A stretch of 19,482 bases of DNA from JBCBEX01 sp039177895 (GCA_039177895.1 JBCDFO010000041.1:1-19482), one strand, 5' to 3'; positions 7,524 to 13,957 are shown, counted from the first letter of the stretch. Notes: a model not told the origin generated them from the letters alone. Numbers and translations are program-made.

Positions 7524-8537
7524 CTAGCTCTCAGCGGTCACGGTCACCACGACGCTGCCGCGCTTGCGGCCTCGGTCCACGTGGCGGTGCGCCTCGACGA
7601 TGTCCTCGAACGGCACCACCCGGTCGATCACAGGACGGTAGGCGCCTGCTTCGGCGAGGGCAACGAGTTCACGCTGGTAGTCGGCGGTGCCCGCCGCGTT
7701 GCCTGCGATGAGGCGCTGGTTGGTCGTCCAGCCGATGAGCGGCGCGCGGAGCATGTCTGAGAGCCCGCCGAGCACCTGAAGGAGCCGCCCGCCTTCGTTG
7801 AGTACAAGGCGGCTGCGCGCGAAGGGTGCTGTGCCTGCGGTGTCCATCACGAGGTCGTAGCGCTCGCCGCCATCCGTGAAGTCGCGCTCGGTGTAGTCGA
7901 TCACGGCGTCCGCGCCGAGGCTGCGCACGAGGTCTGCATTGCGCGTGCTGCATACCCCCGTGACGTACGCGCCGCGGTGCTTCGCGATCTGCACGGCGGC
8001 GGTCCCCACACTGCCCGAGGCCCCGTTGACGAGCAGCCGCTCGCCCGGCTGGAGGTCGCCGAGCCGGAAGAAATGCAGCGCGGTAGTGCCGCCGAACGAG
8101 AGCGCCGCTGCCTCTTCCCACGAGAGTACCGTCGGCTTCGGCGCGATGGCCCCGTCCGCCGCGACCGCCACGTACTCGGCGTGCGCCCCCAGCTTGCTGT
8201 CGCTGTAGGCCACCACGGCATCGCCGACCTGAAAGCGCGTCACGTTGGCCCCGACGGCCGCGACGGTGCCGGCTAGCTCCGAGCCGAGGATAGGCTGGCG
8301 CAGCTTGCGGAGGCCGAACATGAGCCGGACCGCGAGGCCGAACCCCGGTGGCACCGTGAGGCTACGCACGCGCCAGTCGCCGGAGGTCACCGTCGTCGCA
8401 TGGACGCGGACGAGCACCTCGTCGGGACCCGGTTGGGGCGTGGGCACTGCCTGGATTCGGACGACCTCAGGCGACCCGTACGCGGTGGCGACGGCAGCAC
8501 GCGTCGTCGCGGGGACAGTCGCAGGGGAGGTGGGCAT
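7524..8537 (-). CDS. Medium-chain NAD(P)-dependent oxidoreductase, quinone-oxidoreductase-like, zinc-free
   Basis: From ATG 8537 this gives 337 residues; a GTG at 8558 would add seven. The N-terminal GroES-like domain holds DEVLVRVHATTVTSGDWRVR and GSELAGTVAAVGANVTRFQVGDAV. The Rossmann domain holds ERLLVNGASGSVGTAAVQIA, with the GxGxxG-type loop and a conserved downstream VIDYTERDF. The C-terminal AHRHVDRGRKRGSVVVTV is typical of quinone oxidoreductase/alkenal reductase members of the MDR superfamily. The structural-zinc cysteine cluster of alcohol dehydrogenases is absent, so this is probably an NADPH-dependent reductase. It has no operon partner. A fragment of a related gene lies just upstream at 8659-8754. 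Confidence 0.88.
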   Translation of the reverse strand: MPTSPATVPATTRAAVATAYGSPEVVRIQAVPTPQPGPDEVLVRVHATTVTSGDWRVRSLTVPPGFGLAVRLMFGLRKLRQPILGSELAGTVAAVGANVTRFQVGDAVVAYSDSKLGAHAEYVAVAADGAIAPKPTVLSWEEAAALSFGGTTALHFFRLGDLQPGERLLVNGASGSVGTAAVQIAKHRGAYVTGVCSTRNADLVRSLGADAVIDYTERDFTDGGERYDLVMDTAGTAPFARSRLVLNEGGRLLQVLGGLSDMLRAPLIGWTTNQRLIAGNAAGTADYQRELVALAEAGAYRPVIDRVVPFEDIVEAHRHVDRGRKRGSVVVTVTAES

Positions 8538-8606
8538 CGGGATAGAGGCGCGTTGCACATCGAGCGATGCCCGCCCCTACGGGTGCCATACCCGCCGGGT
8601 GCGTCT

Positions 8607-8654
8607 TCGCACTAAATCTCCCGCCGTATGCGTCTCCCCGGCGTGTGGCGTAGT
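8607..8654 (-). pseudogene. Decayed copy D of the class IV aminotransferase 3' end
   Basis: On the minus strand this reads HAGETHTAGDLV followed by CGA, against YAEETRTAGEVV followed by TGA at the end of the intact gene (13954). Compared with copy C (10840-11030), 31 of 42 aligned bases match by eye, with no gap over 14 codons. Only the last dozen or so codons remain and the stop codon is lost. It is the weakest of the four copies, but it has the same orientation and lies at the left border of the accessory region. Confidence 0.55.
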
Positions 8655-8658
8655 AGGC

Positions 8659-8754
8659 GTTGGCCACCGAGACCACCAGGTACTCGGGATGCATTCCCAG
8701 TTTGGTGTCGCTGTAGATCACCACCGCGTGGCCTGCCAGGAAGCGGGTCACGTT
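8659..8754 (-). pseudogene. Internal fragment of a second medium-chain oxidoreductase gene
   Basis: The 32 codons NVTRFLAGHAVVIYSDTKLG... to VVSVAN match 19 of 32 residues of the intact oxidoreductase at 7524-8537 (NVTRFQVGDAVVAYSDSKLG..., its N-terminal domain). There is no start-proximal part, Rossmann domain or C-terminus. The fragment is squeezed between the end of the kinase-like gene (8781) and aminotransferase remnant D. A GTG at 8784 overlaps the stop of the preceding gene, so a short hybrid peptide could still be translated. I regard it as the remnant of a paralogue cut by insertions. Confidence 0.75.
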
Positions 8755-8780
8755 TTCATCTACGACACGCCTCACGGAGA

Positions 8781-9671
8781 TCACCTCCTAAGCTCTGTAA
8801 ATCCGTCTGCAACAACCCTACCTTCGCGATCAGTCGCTTGGAATAGGAAGCCTAGTTTCGCGCACAGCTTTACGAATCTCTCGACCTTGTTCTCCTTGAG
8901 AAACTGCACGAGTAAGTTGGCCAGTGCGTTGGCCTGAGATACAAACGTGGCAGCACGAGGGTGACTGGCTAACGGACCATAATGCTCCGTAACAAACGTC
9001 GCGACATCATCCATTTCATCATCTGTGATGAACCCGTCCATCGCAGCAGCTCCCCAGACGAAGAGCGGATTCTCTGGTAGGGATTCCGGAGCTATATCGG
9101 GATCGGTCTGCCAGAGCCGCTCGATTGATTCAAGCGACTCTTGAGCCCAGTCCCGTATCGACTCACGCGTGCCTAGGAAGGGGAAGCTAGGCCCGTTCAC
9201 TGTGATGACTGGGTTCTTTGGCTCGTCAGAGTCTGTCAACGCGGCCAGTTCGCGAAGTCGACGTTGCATGCCTGGCGTGTGAAGAATGAACGGGAGGGTC
9301 TCCACGGAGTCAGGCGTCATCACGGAAAGTATCAGGCCTGGGACCTTCGCCTTATGCATGATCGCTAGAATGCTTGAGTAGAGCCGATTGTACTCCGAAG
9401 TCATCATATCGAATAGAGGGTCGCCCACACGAGCCAGCAACTTTCGATTCAATCGACCAATATCGTACTGAGGGGAGCCGGTAAGAAAGAGAGGAAGCTC
9501 CTTGATGTGGAAGCCGAGGTGGTATCTCCGCACCTTTAGAACTACCCTTTTTCCGTCGGGTAGCGTCGCGTTGAAAACGATATTCTCGGATCCGATGCCA
9601 GCAATCCCATCCACGGTCGCCCCACGAGGCCCGATGAACTTGAGACCGCTGAGCCATTGTTCATCAATCAT
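8781..9671 (-). CDS. Protein with kinase-N-lobe-like N-terminus, partner of the TIR gene
   Basis: This 296-residue protein is not a family I can name. Residues 22-48 read GIAGIGSENIVFNATLPDG followed by KRVVLKV, which resembles the glycine-rich loop and the ATP-binding lysine (K46) of protein-kinase-like folds. No HxD catalytic loop or DFG motif is visible in the rest, so it is either a highly diverged kinase or a pseudo-kinase-like nucleotide sensor. The C-terminal half is helical and acidic (for example ITDDEMDDVATFV). It starts 23 nt after the TIR gene stop and probably forms an operon with it. Base composition is lower in GC than the flanks (33 of 60 at 9001-9060). A defence-related role follows only from its neighbour. 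Confidence 0.75.
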   Translation of the reverse strand: MIDEQWLSGLKFIGPRGATVDGIAGIGSENIVFNATLPDGKRVVLKVRRYHLGFHIKELPLFLTGSPQYDIGRLNRKLLARVGDPLFDMMTSEYNRLYSSILAIMHKAKVPGLILSVMTPDSVETLPFILHTPGMQRRLRELAALTDSDEPKNPVITVNGPSFPFLGTRESIRDWAQESLESIERLWQTDPDIAPESLPENPLFVWGAAAMDGFITDDEMDDVATFVTEHYGPLASHPRAATFVSQANALANLLVQFLKENKVERFVKLCAKLGFLFQATDREGRVVADGFTELRR

Positions 9672-9694
9672 GATTCGCCTCTGGATTGCAGCGA

Positions 9695-10639
9695 CTAGTT
9701 AGTGGCAGCGTCTACAAGGCTATCGTAGGACCGCACCCGGACCCCAACGAGTAGGTCGTTGAACTCACTAAGCCCACTGCGTTGCTGGGCGGAGAGCGCA
9801 TTCCGTCTGCCAGCGAGCACAATGCCCGCGAAGTCAGACCGGAGATCTTGCAACAGAGCGGACGCCATACCCGGATTCTCCGAAACCCAAGCTCGCGTCT
9901 CGGCCAGCTTGTCCACACACCGCTTTAGCGACACAGGCACATCGCCCCCACGACCAAACTCGCCCAAGACGACAGGGTGAAGCATGACGAGCTTCCAAGA
10001 CCACTGGCTCTTTGTAGGCTGATATTCTCCAAGACAAAAGTCAATGTCCACCCCTCCTAGTGTTATCGAGTGCCTCGCCTGGCTTCTTCGAGACATTCCG
10101 AGAGCGGAGGCAAGAATCCCGGGGTGGGCACTTAGAAAGTCGCGGACCGCCGATGGCTTCGGTGTCGTCTCTAAAAGTTCAACCAAACGCCGAGAGAGCA
10201 GCGGAGTCGCGTTGGCTGGAGAGCTAGCGTCGTGCATCACGACATCGATGATCGCAGATGCGACAGCCTCCATGCCCTGTGCAGTGTTTCCAGCCAGGCG
10301 ATCTGCGAGCATTGGGGATGTTTGGGCCAGTGTTTCCTTGGTGAGCTCGTGCCAAACGGGCAAGAGGACTTTCCTACCCGCCTCCTCCCGCGCAAATAGC
10401 CCATTCAACTCTCGGGCAGGCCACCGCTTTGCGAGGAAGCTCTGACTCAACACGACTACTCCATAGCGGCTAAGTGCCAGGCCCTCGTCTATCTTCTCTC
10501 GAAGGCTATCACCGATCTTGAGTTCGAAACGATCAAGCCAAACCCTTAGGCCCGCAGCCTTCAAGCGATCATAGAGTGGTAGCGCTACCGACAGCTTGTC
10601 TTCGCTCGCGTGGCTTATGAATACGTCCCATTCCTTCAT
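9695..10639 (-). CDS. TIR-domain protein with Shedu-like (DUF4263) C-terminal domain, putative antiphage effector
   Basis: This 314-residue protein starts directly with a TIR domain (MKEWDVFISHASEDK, LKAAGLRVWLDRFELKIGDS, VVVLSQSFLAKRWPARELNG). Glu77 in WPARELNG sits where bacterial TIR NADases have their catalytic glutamate, so NAD+ cleavage is plausible. Residues of about 160-312 resemble the DUF4263/SduA nuclease domain: VRDFLSAHPGIL, the GVDIDFCLG strand (D200), a W.WKLVMLHP strand, and the C-terminal VLAGRRNALSAQQRSGLSEF ... VRSYDSLVDAA. The E-x-K expected after the D strand appears as M-L-H (219-221), so the nuclease site looks lost and the domain may act as a sensor. It is the first gene of a two-gene unit with 8781-9671. 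The low-GC upstream region (23 of 60 at 10681-10740) suggests recent transfer. Confidence 0.82.
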   Translation of the reverse strand: MKEWDVFISHASEDKLSVALPLYDRLKAAGLRVWLDRFELKIGDSLREKIDEGLALSRYGVVVLSQSFLAKRWPARELNGLFAREEAGRKVLLPVWHELTKETLAQTSPMLADRLAGNTAQGMEAVASAIIDVVMHDASSPANATPLLSRRLVELLETTPKPSAVRDFLSAHPGILASALGMSRRSQARHSITLGGVDIDFCLGEYQPTKSQWSWKLVMLHPVVLGEFGRGGDVPVSLKRCVDKLAETRAWVSENPGMASALLQDLRSDFAGIVLAGRRNALSAQQRSGLSEFNDLLVGVRVRSYDSLVDAATN

Positions 10640-10678
10640 CGAATGTTTCTGGCGTGAGCTTCAGCAGCATCTGATTAG

Positions 10679-10839
10679 CGATCTCTTGTCGCTGCATCAA
10701 AATATAATACGTTTGACGAATGGATAGAAAAGGCGCTTAGAGGAGTCTACAACCCACGCATGCCTGAGGTACCTTTTGAGTTTGAACGGTTCTCATCAAT
10801 GCAGCTTTACCGTGTAGGTCTATTGGATGACATGCAGCC
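10679..10839 (+). pseudogene. Possible gene fragment on the plus strand, upstream of the TIR gene
   Basis: After a TAG at 10676-10678 the plus strand is open for 54 codons up to the aminotransferase remnant, then runs antisense into it and stops at 10877-10879. The peptide has a natural-looking composition (YNTFDEWIEKALRGVYNPRM, then VPFEFERFSSMQLYRVGLL) but no start codon near its beginning, and I do not recognise it. It may be the tail of a gene carried in with the cassette and cut off at the repeat, or simply chance. Confidence 0.3.
10698..10706 (-). promoter_or_regulatory. Candidate -7 promoter element of the TIR operon
   Basis: On the minus strand this AT-rich stretch reads TATATTTTG, close to the Bacteroidota -7 consensus TAnnTTTG but one base too long. 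It lies about 58 nt upstream of the TIR start codon (10639), in the most AT-rich spot of the window. No clear -33 TTG was found. Confidence 0.3.
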
Positions 10840-11030
10840 TCACACCTCCTCCCCCGCCGTACGCGTCTCCTCGGCGTAGAGCGCGGAGAGCTGCTGCGTG
10901 AGCGGGCCGACGGTGCCGTCGCCGATCACGCGGCCGTCGAGGCGAAGGACGCCCGCGAGCTCGCCCATCGTGCCCGTCGTCGGTGCAGTAGACGCCCGTC
11001 GTGGAGAGGCGGCTTGCGGGATACCATGCA
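10840..11030 (-). pseudogene. Broken copy C of the class IV aminotransferase 3' end
   Basis: This is the longest of the three truncated copies. It ends ...TMGELAGVLRLDGRVIGDGT and VGPLTQQLSALYAEETRTAG-EEV plus TGA, against ...GVLHLDGRVIGEGT... and ...GEVV in the intact gene. Over the last 45 codons 122 of 135 bases agree. Farther upstream it is broken by small insertions and deletions, keeping RLSTTG/RRAST-like scraps, and it fades at about 11030 (GGGATACCATG against GGGATGCCGTG). There is no start codon or PLP lysine region, so it cannot make an enzyme. The stop overlaps a GTG, but that frame closes after seven codons. Confidence 0.9.
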
Positions 11031-11078
11031 AGAGCAAACCACACTATAGCCAGCAATGGGTAGGCAGCGTACGTCGGA

Positions 11079-12365
11079 TCAGATCGTTGGCATCGTGTCA
11101 CGATTTGCCCCGCGCGCCTGCGATAAGAGTGTCTCGGCGAGCACTCGAACGGCGTCTTGGTTCGCTTCGTCGTGGATGAACGGGTCGTGCTCGAACGGTC
11201 CCGTCCGGCTGGCGAACCCGGACGCCTGGAGCGAGCGGTCGAGGACGAGCCGGATAATGTCGGCGGCCGCGTCGGACGGCGCACGGGTGTCGGCCCAGAA
11301 CAGCGGACGCATGAGCCGACGCATGAGCGGAGGTAGCTCCCGACGAATCTCGGTGTCCACGGCCCCCGGCCCGTACCCCCAAGCTGGGACGCCGCGACGG
11401 GTGAGGCTAGCTACCCAGAGGTCGTTGGCAAGCTGGGCCTGCCCATGCGCCGCCATGCCGGTTCCCAGATCCGACGGCTGCGCCAGCGTCACCTTGTGCC
11501 GGTCAGAGAGCCTGCCGCTCTCGGCCGCCGCCACGTTGACGACCCGCGCCTCGTCCGAGAGCTGGATTCCATCGGTCGTGGCAACGCGCGCGAGCCACGA
11601 TGTGACGATGTTCTCGTCGATTCCCTCGACCGTCCACTTGGAGGCGGGCTTCAGCGTGCCGACTGCATGGACGACCGCGTCAAACCCGTCTTCCCCGGCG
11701 ACCCCATCGGCCTCTGCTGCTAGACGGTCGGCTTCGGCGATCCGTGTGAGGTCGCCCGTGAGCACCGTGATCTGGCCTGGTAGGCCGGACGCACGGCGCT
11801 CGACGGCCCGCGCCTTCGCCTCGCTCCGTCCCAGCCCGACGACGCGCCACCCCCGCTCGGCGAGCCCGACCGCGACCGCGGCTCCGATTCCGCCCGTAGC
11901 TCCCGTCACGAACGCCGTCCTCGGCTCCGGGACCGCGCGCGCAGCATACGGCTCGCGGCCCCATCCCCACGAGGGCCGCGTCCCACGCTCGACGGCTACG
12001 ATGGCGGCGACAAACGTCACCACGTGCATGAGTTCGAGCACGATAATCTCGACCGCGCCCGCCCCTTCCAGCCCAGCGAGGGGCGTGGCAAACGAGAGGA
12101 CGAGGACGACGACGGCGATCCCGAAAAATGCCCACCGCGCCCGGGAGCGCCGGAGGACGAGGCCGAGGGCACCCCGGAGGAGCCCGGCTCCGACCACGCC
12201 CGCTATGCTCGCCAGCACGACGGGTGGGACCGCAAGCGGCTGCCCCGCCGCCGAGGCGATTACGTCGGGACCGAACGCGCCCAACTGAGTAGCGACAACA
12301 AAGAGGAGGGCGTTGACGGCCGCCGCAGCGAGCGCGCCGATGAGAAGAGAGCGAGTGAGCTTCAT
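11079..12365 (-). CDS. Membrane DUF6069-like / short-chain dehydrogenase fusion with degenerate active site
   Basis: This 428-residue protein has two parts. Residues 1-130 form four hydrophobic helices (SLLIGALAAAAVNALLFVVA, VPPVVLASIAGVVGAGLL, AFFGIAVVVLVLSFATPL, IIVLELMHVVTFVAAIVAVE) resembling DUF6069 membrane proteins. From about residue 148 a cytoplasmic Rossmann fold of the SDR family follows: VTGATGGIG (153-161), GLGRSEAKA, LTGDLT, VVHAVGTLKP, VNVAAAES and GYGPGAVDTEI. Where related SDRs have catalytic Ser, Tyr and Lys (VNVSS; YGQSKLAN), this protein has Ala (279-280), His307 and Gln311, so normal SDR catalysis is doubtful. It follows a marR gene by 68 nt, with a shared operator in between, and is probably that regulator's target. 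A membrane-bound NAD(P) sensor is one speculative role. Confidence 0.83.
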   Translation of the reverse strand: MKLTRSLLIGALAAAAVNALLFVVATQLGAFGPDVIASAAGQPLAVPPVVLASIAGVVGAGLLRGALGLVLRRSRARWAFFGIAVVVLVLSFATPLAGLEGAGAVEIIVLELMHVVTFVAAIVAVERGTRPSWGWGREPYAARAVPEPRTAFVTGATGGIGAAVAVGLAERGWRVVGLGRSEAKARAVERRASGLPGQITVLTGDLTRIAEADRLAAEADGVAGEDGFDAVVHAVGTLKPASKWTVEGIDENIVTSWLARVATTDGIQLSDEARVVNVAAAESGRLSDRHKVTLAQPSDLGTGMAAHGQAQLANDLWVASLTRRGVPAWGYGPGAVDTEIRRELPPLMRRLMRPLFWADTRAPSDAAADIIRLVLDRSLQASGFASRTGPFEHDPFIHDEANQDAVRVLAETLLSQARGANRDTMPTI

Positions 12366-12374
12366 AGCCTTCTA

Positions 12375-12390
12375 TGTTTAGTGGTGAACA
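12375..12390. promoter_or_regulatory. Candidate MarR operator in front of the DUF6069-SDR gene
   Basis: TGTTTAGTGGTGAACA is an imperfect palindrome (TGTT...AACA ends) located 9 to 25 bp upstream of the SDR start codon. It shares the 10-mer ATGTTTAGTG (12374-12383) with the operator-like site directly upstream of marR, in inverted orientation. Confidence 0.55.
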
Positions 12391-12433
12391 GTTGCGCTGA
12401 TCGTGAGCCTAGGTCCTTCCCCAGCGCGAGGGG

Positions 12434-12853
12434 TTAGTCCAGGCCCCGGTCCAGCCGCGTGAGGAGTCGGTGGAGGTGGTCGAGTTCGTCGGGAGACAGC
12501 GCCGCGAGGCGGTCCTCGATGAAGGCGTCGTGGGCCGGGATCTCACGGTCGAGGAGCGCGCGGCCCTCCGGCGTGAGGTGGACAGCCTTGGTCCGCCCGT
12601 CGGGTACGCGGTGGACGTAGCCCTTCGTCTCGAGCTTGGCAAGGAGCTGGCTCACGTTCCCCTTGGTGGTAGCGAGCTGGTTGGCGAGGTCGTCTTGCAG
12701 CGCTCCCTCGGCCCCGCCGACCGCAGCGAGCAGCGCGAACTGCCCCGCCGTGAGGTCGAGGTCGGCGAGCGGCCCCTCAGCCGCCCGGCCCACCTTTTGG
12801 GCCACACGGACGAGGCGGAGCCACGTACGGACAGGAAGCGAGCGAGCAGTCAT
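12434..12853 (-). CDS. MarR-family transcriptional regulator
   Basis: This 139-residue protein is a typical MarR winged-helix repressor. The recognition region reads DDLANQLATTKGNVSQLLAKL (a helix-turn-helix), followed by the wing ETKGYVHRVPDGRTKAVHLTPEGR and a C-terminal dimerisation helix (LSPDELDHLHRLLTRLDRGL). The length is normal for the family and no cysteine redox switch is present. It lies between a DUF5071-like gene and the DUF6069-SDR gene, all on the minus strand. Matching palindromes directly upstream of itself and of the SDR gene suggest it represses both and is released by a small-molecule ligand, as known for the family. Confidence 0.92.
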   Translation of the reverse strand: MTARSLPVRTWLRLVRVAQKVGRAAEGPLADLDLTAGQFALLAAVGGAEGALQDDLANQLATTKGNVSQLLAKLETKGYVHRVPDGRTKAVHLTPEGRALLDREIPAHDAFIEDRLAALSPDELDHLHRLLTRLDRGLD

Positions 12854-12869
12854 TGTATAGCACTAAACA
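12854..12869. promoter_or_regulatory. Candidate MarR autoregulatory operator
   Basis: TGTATAGCACTAAACA (plus strand) is a near-palindrome with half-sites TGT.TAG and CTA.ACA, 12 of 16 positions symmetric. It ends directly at the marR start codon (12853), a position suited to repression. It contains CACTAAACA, the inverse of the shared core at 12374-12383. Confidence 0.6.
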
Positions 12870-12897
12870 TTTACTGGAAGGCTGGGTTCCCCTCGAC

Positions 12898-13392
12898 TCA
12901 GCCCTGGTGCCCAACGCGCTGGAGCACCTCCATCGCAACGAGGTCCACTTCTTCGTAACGCTCGGTTGCGGACGGACGGGTCGCCATCCGCTCGATTTCT
13001 GGCCGAAGTTCGGCCAAGACAGCGCGATCCATGTCCTGCAGCAGTTCCAGGCACCAGTACTTCCAAACCCCGTCATCCGTCTCGAACACGCGCCGCAACG
13101 CTGGGACGAGCGGAAGGCCCACCGACGCCAGAAACGGCGCGACAATGCGGGCCACGGGCCAGTTCATGTCCTGAATCCATTCGAGGAGATGAGGGAGCGC
13201 AGGAGCTACGGTCGGATAGCCCAGCGCCACCAGCCGACGCGCAGCATTCTCGTCCATCTTGGACGTGATGCGAGGCAACTCGGTCGGTCCCGGTTCAAGC
13301 AAGGAGGGGCGGCGTTCGCCGTGGTATTTGGCCGTGGCAGGAAACTCGAAGCGTAGGGTCGCAAGCACGTGGCTGACAGAGAGACACCTCAC
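12898..13392 (-). CDS. DUF5071-like protein translated from the end of aminotransferase remnant B
   Basis: The frame starts at GTG 13392, which overlaps the TGA (13389-13391) of remnant B, giving 164 residues. A GTG further in, or ATG 13257 (MDENAARRLVALGYP), are alternative starts. The core (ARRLVALGYPTVAPALPHLL, EWIQDMNWPVARIVAPFLAS, VFETDDGVWKYWCLELL) matches the short helical DUF5071 family in its EW.QDMNWPVA and WKYW signatures. The function of that family is unknown to me; HEAT-like helical pairs suggest protein binding. About 45 residues before the core have no recognisable match. It is the first gene of cassette ii, ahead of marR by 44 nt. Confidence 0.78.
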   Translation of the reverse strand: MRCLSVSHVLATLRFEFPATAKYHGERRPSLLEPGPTELPRITSKMDENAARRLVALGYPTVAPALPHLLEWIQDMNWPVARIVAPFLASVGLPLVPALRRVFETDDGVWKYWCLELLQDMDRAVLAELRPEIERMATRPSATERYEEVDLVAMEVLQRVGHQG

Positions 13393-13463
13393 ACGACCTC
13401 CCCCGCCGTGCGCGTCTCCTCGGCATAGAGCACGGAGAGGCGCTGCGGGAGCGGGCCGACGGT
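13389..13463 (-). pseudogene. Broken copy B of the class IV aminotransferase 3' end
   Basis: Twenty-four codons and the TGA are kept, reading TVGPLPQRLSVLYAEETRTAG then EVV. Of 75 bases, 60 agree with the intact end (13954 onward) and 67 with copy C, so B and C are closer to each other than to the intact gene. Similarity stops at 13463, 18 bases before the stop of the lipoprotein gene. Most changes against the intact gene are at third positions and conservative, suggesting it diverged as coding sequence in another genome or copy before being left here. Confidence 0.9.
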
Positions 13464-13480
13464 ATGCTCGTTGCCGCGTT

Positions 13481-13957
13481 TCATTCAGGCTGGTCTTGCG
13501 GCGCCCGGGCGCTGTCGAAGAACTCGACAAACGCGAATGAATCGCGCTGTTCTTCTGGACATCGGACTATCCGGGTGGCTTTGACGAGGCTCCCACCGAG
13601 CGACCCACCCTGCTCGACTTCACGGGCGCGAACGGCGGAGGTGTCCCACCGAACGAGATGCTGAATCACGAAGTCCGAATAGGTCAGCGTGTTTTCGTCT
13701 ATCGTGAGGCTATCGCTCGGGACAAAGTCAAAGGCGCGGGTTGGCGTCCAGACCGTACCGTACGTCAGCCCAGTCTGGATGTCGAAGGCGACGAGGAAGA
13801 GGGCCGTGTCCGCATCCGGCACGAGTCGTTCTACTCTGCCCTGTGCAGCGCTGACCGGATCGAAATCGACAGGTACAACCTCTGCCGATCTACAGCCGAC
13901 CAGCACGCCTAGTGCGGCCAGGATTGCGGATAACCCGCTGACACGGAAGCTCTTCAT
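13481..13957 (-). CDS. Small lipoprotein of unknown function
   Basis: This 158-residue protein begins MKSFRVSGLSAILAALGVLV and then GC, a lipoprotein signal with the lipidated cysteine at residue 22, so it should be anchored to a membrane facing the periplasm or outside. The mature part (VPDADTALFLVAFDIQTGLT, YSDFVIQHLVRWDTSAVRAR, and FAFVEFFDSARAPQDQPE at the end) has no family I recognise. Its ATG overlaps the stop of the aminotransferase (ATGA at 13954-13957), so translation is probably coupled. It is the only gene of cassette i, bounded on the other side by aminotransferase remnant B. Confidence 0.78.
   Translation of the reverse strand: MKSFRVSGLSAILAALGVLVGCRSAEVVPVDFDPVSAAQGRVERLVPDADTALFLVAFDIQTGLTYGTVWTPTRAFDFVPSDSLTIDENTLTYSDFVIQHLVRWDTSAVRAREVEQGGSLGGSLVKATRIVRCPEEQRDSFAFVEFFDSARAPQDQPE

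Noticed and set aside
8467..8784. A 105-residue open frame as an intact gene
   Set aside because: Only its first 40 or so residues resemble an oxidoreductase; the rest reads remnant D and the neighbouring gene start in wrong frames. Treated as a fragment.
10820..11284. Long minus-strand open frames over remnant C as a real gene
   Set aside because: The frame is a shifted reading of the aminotransferase remnant and the antisense of the SDR end; low-complexity Arg/Pro composition and no start-side homology.
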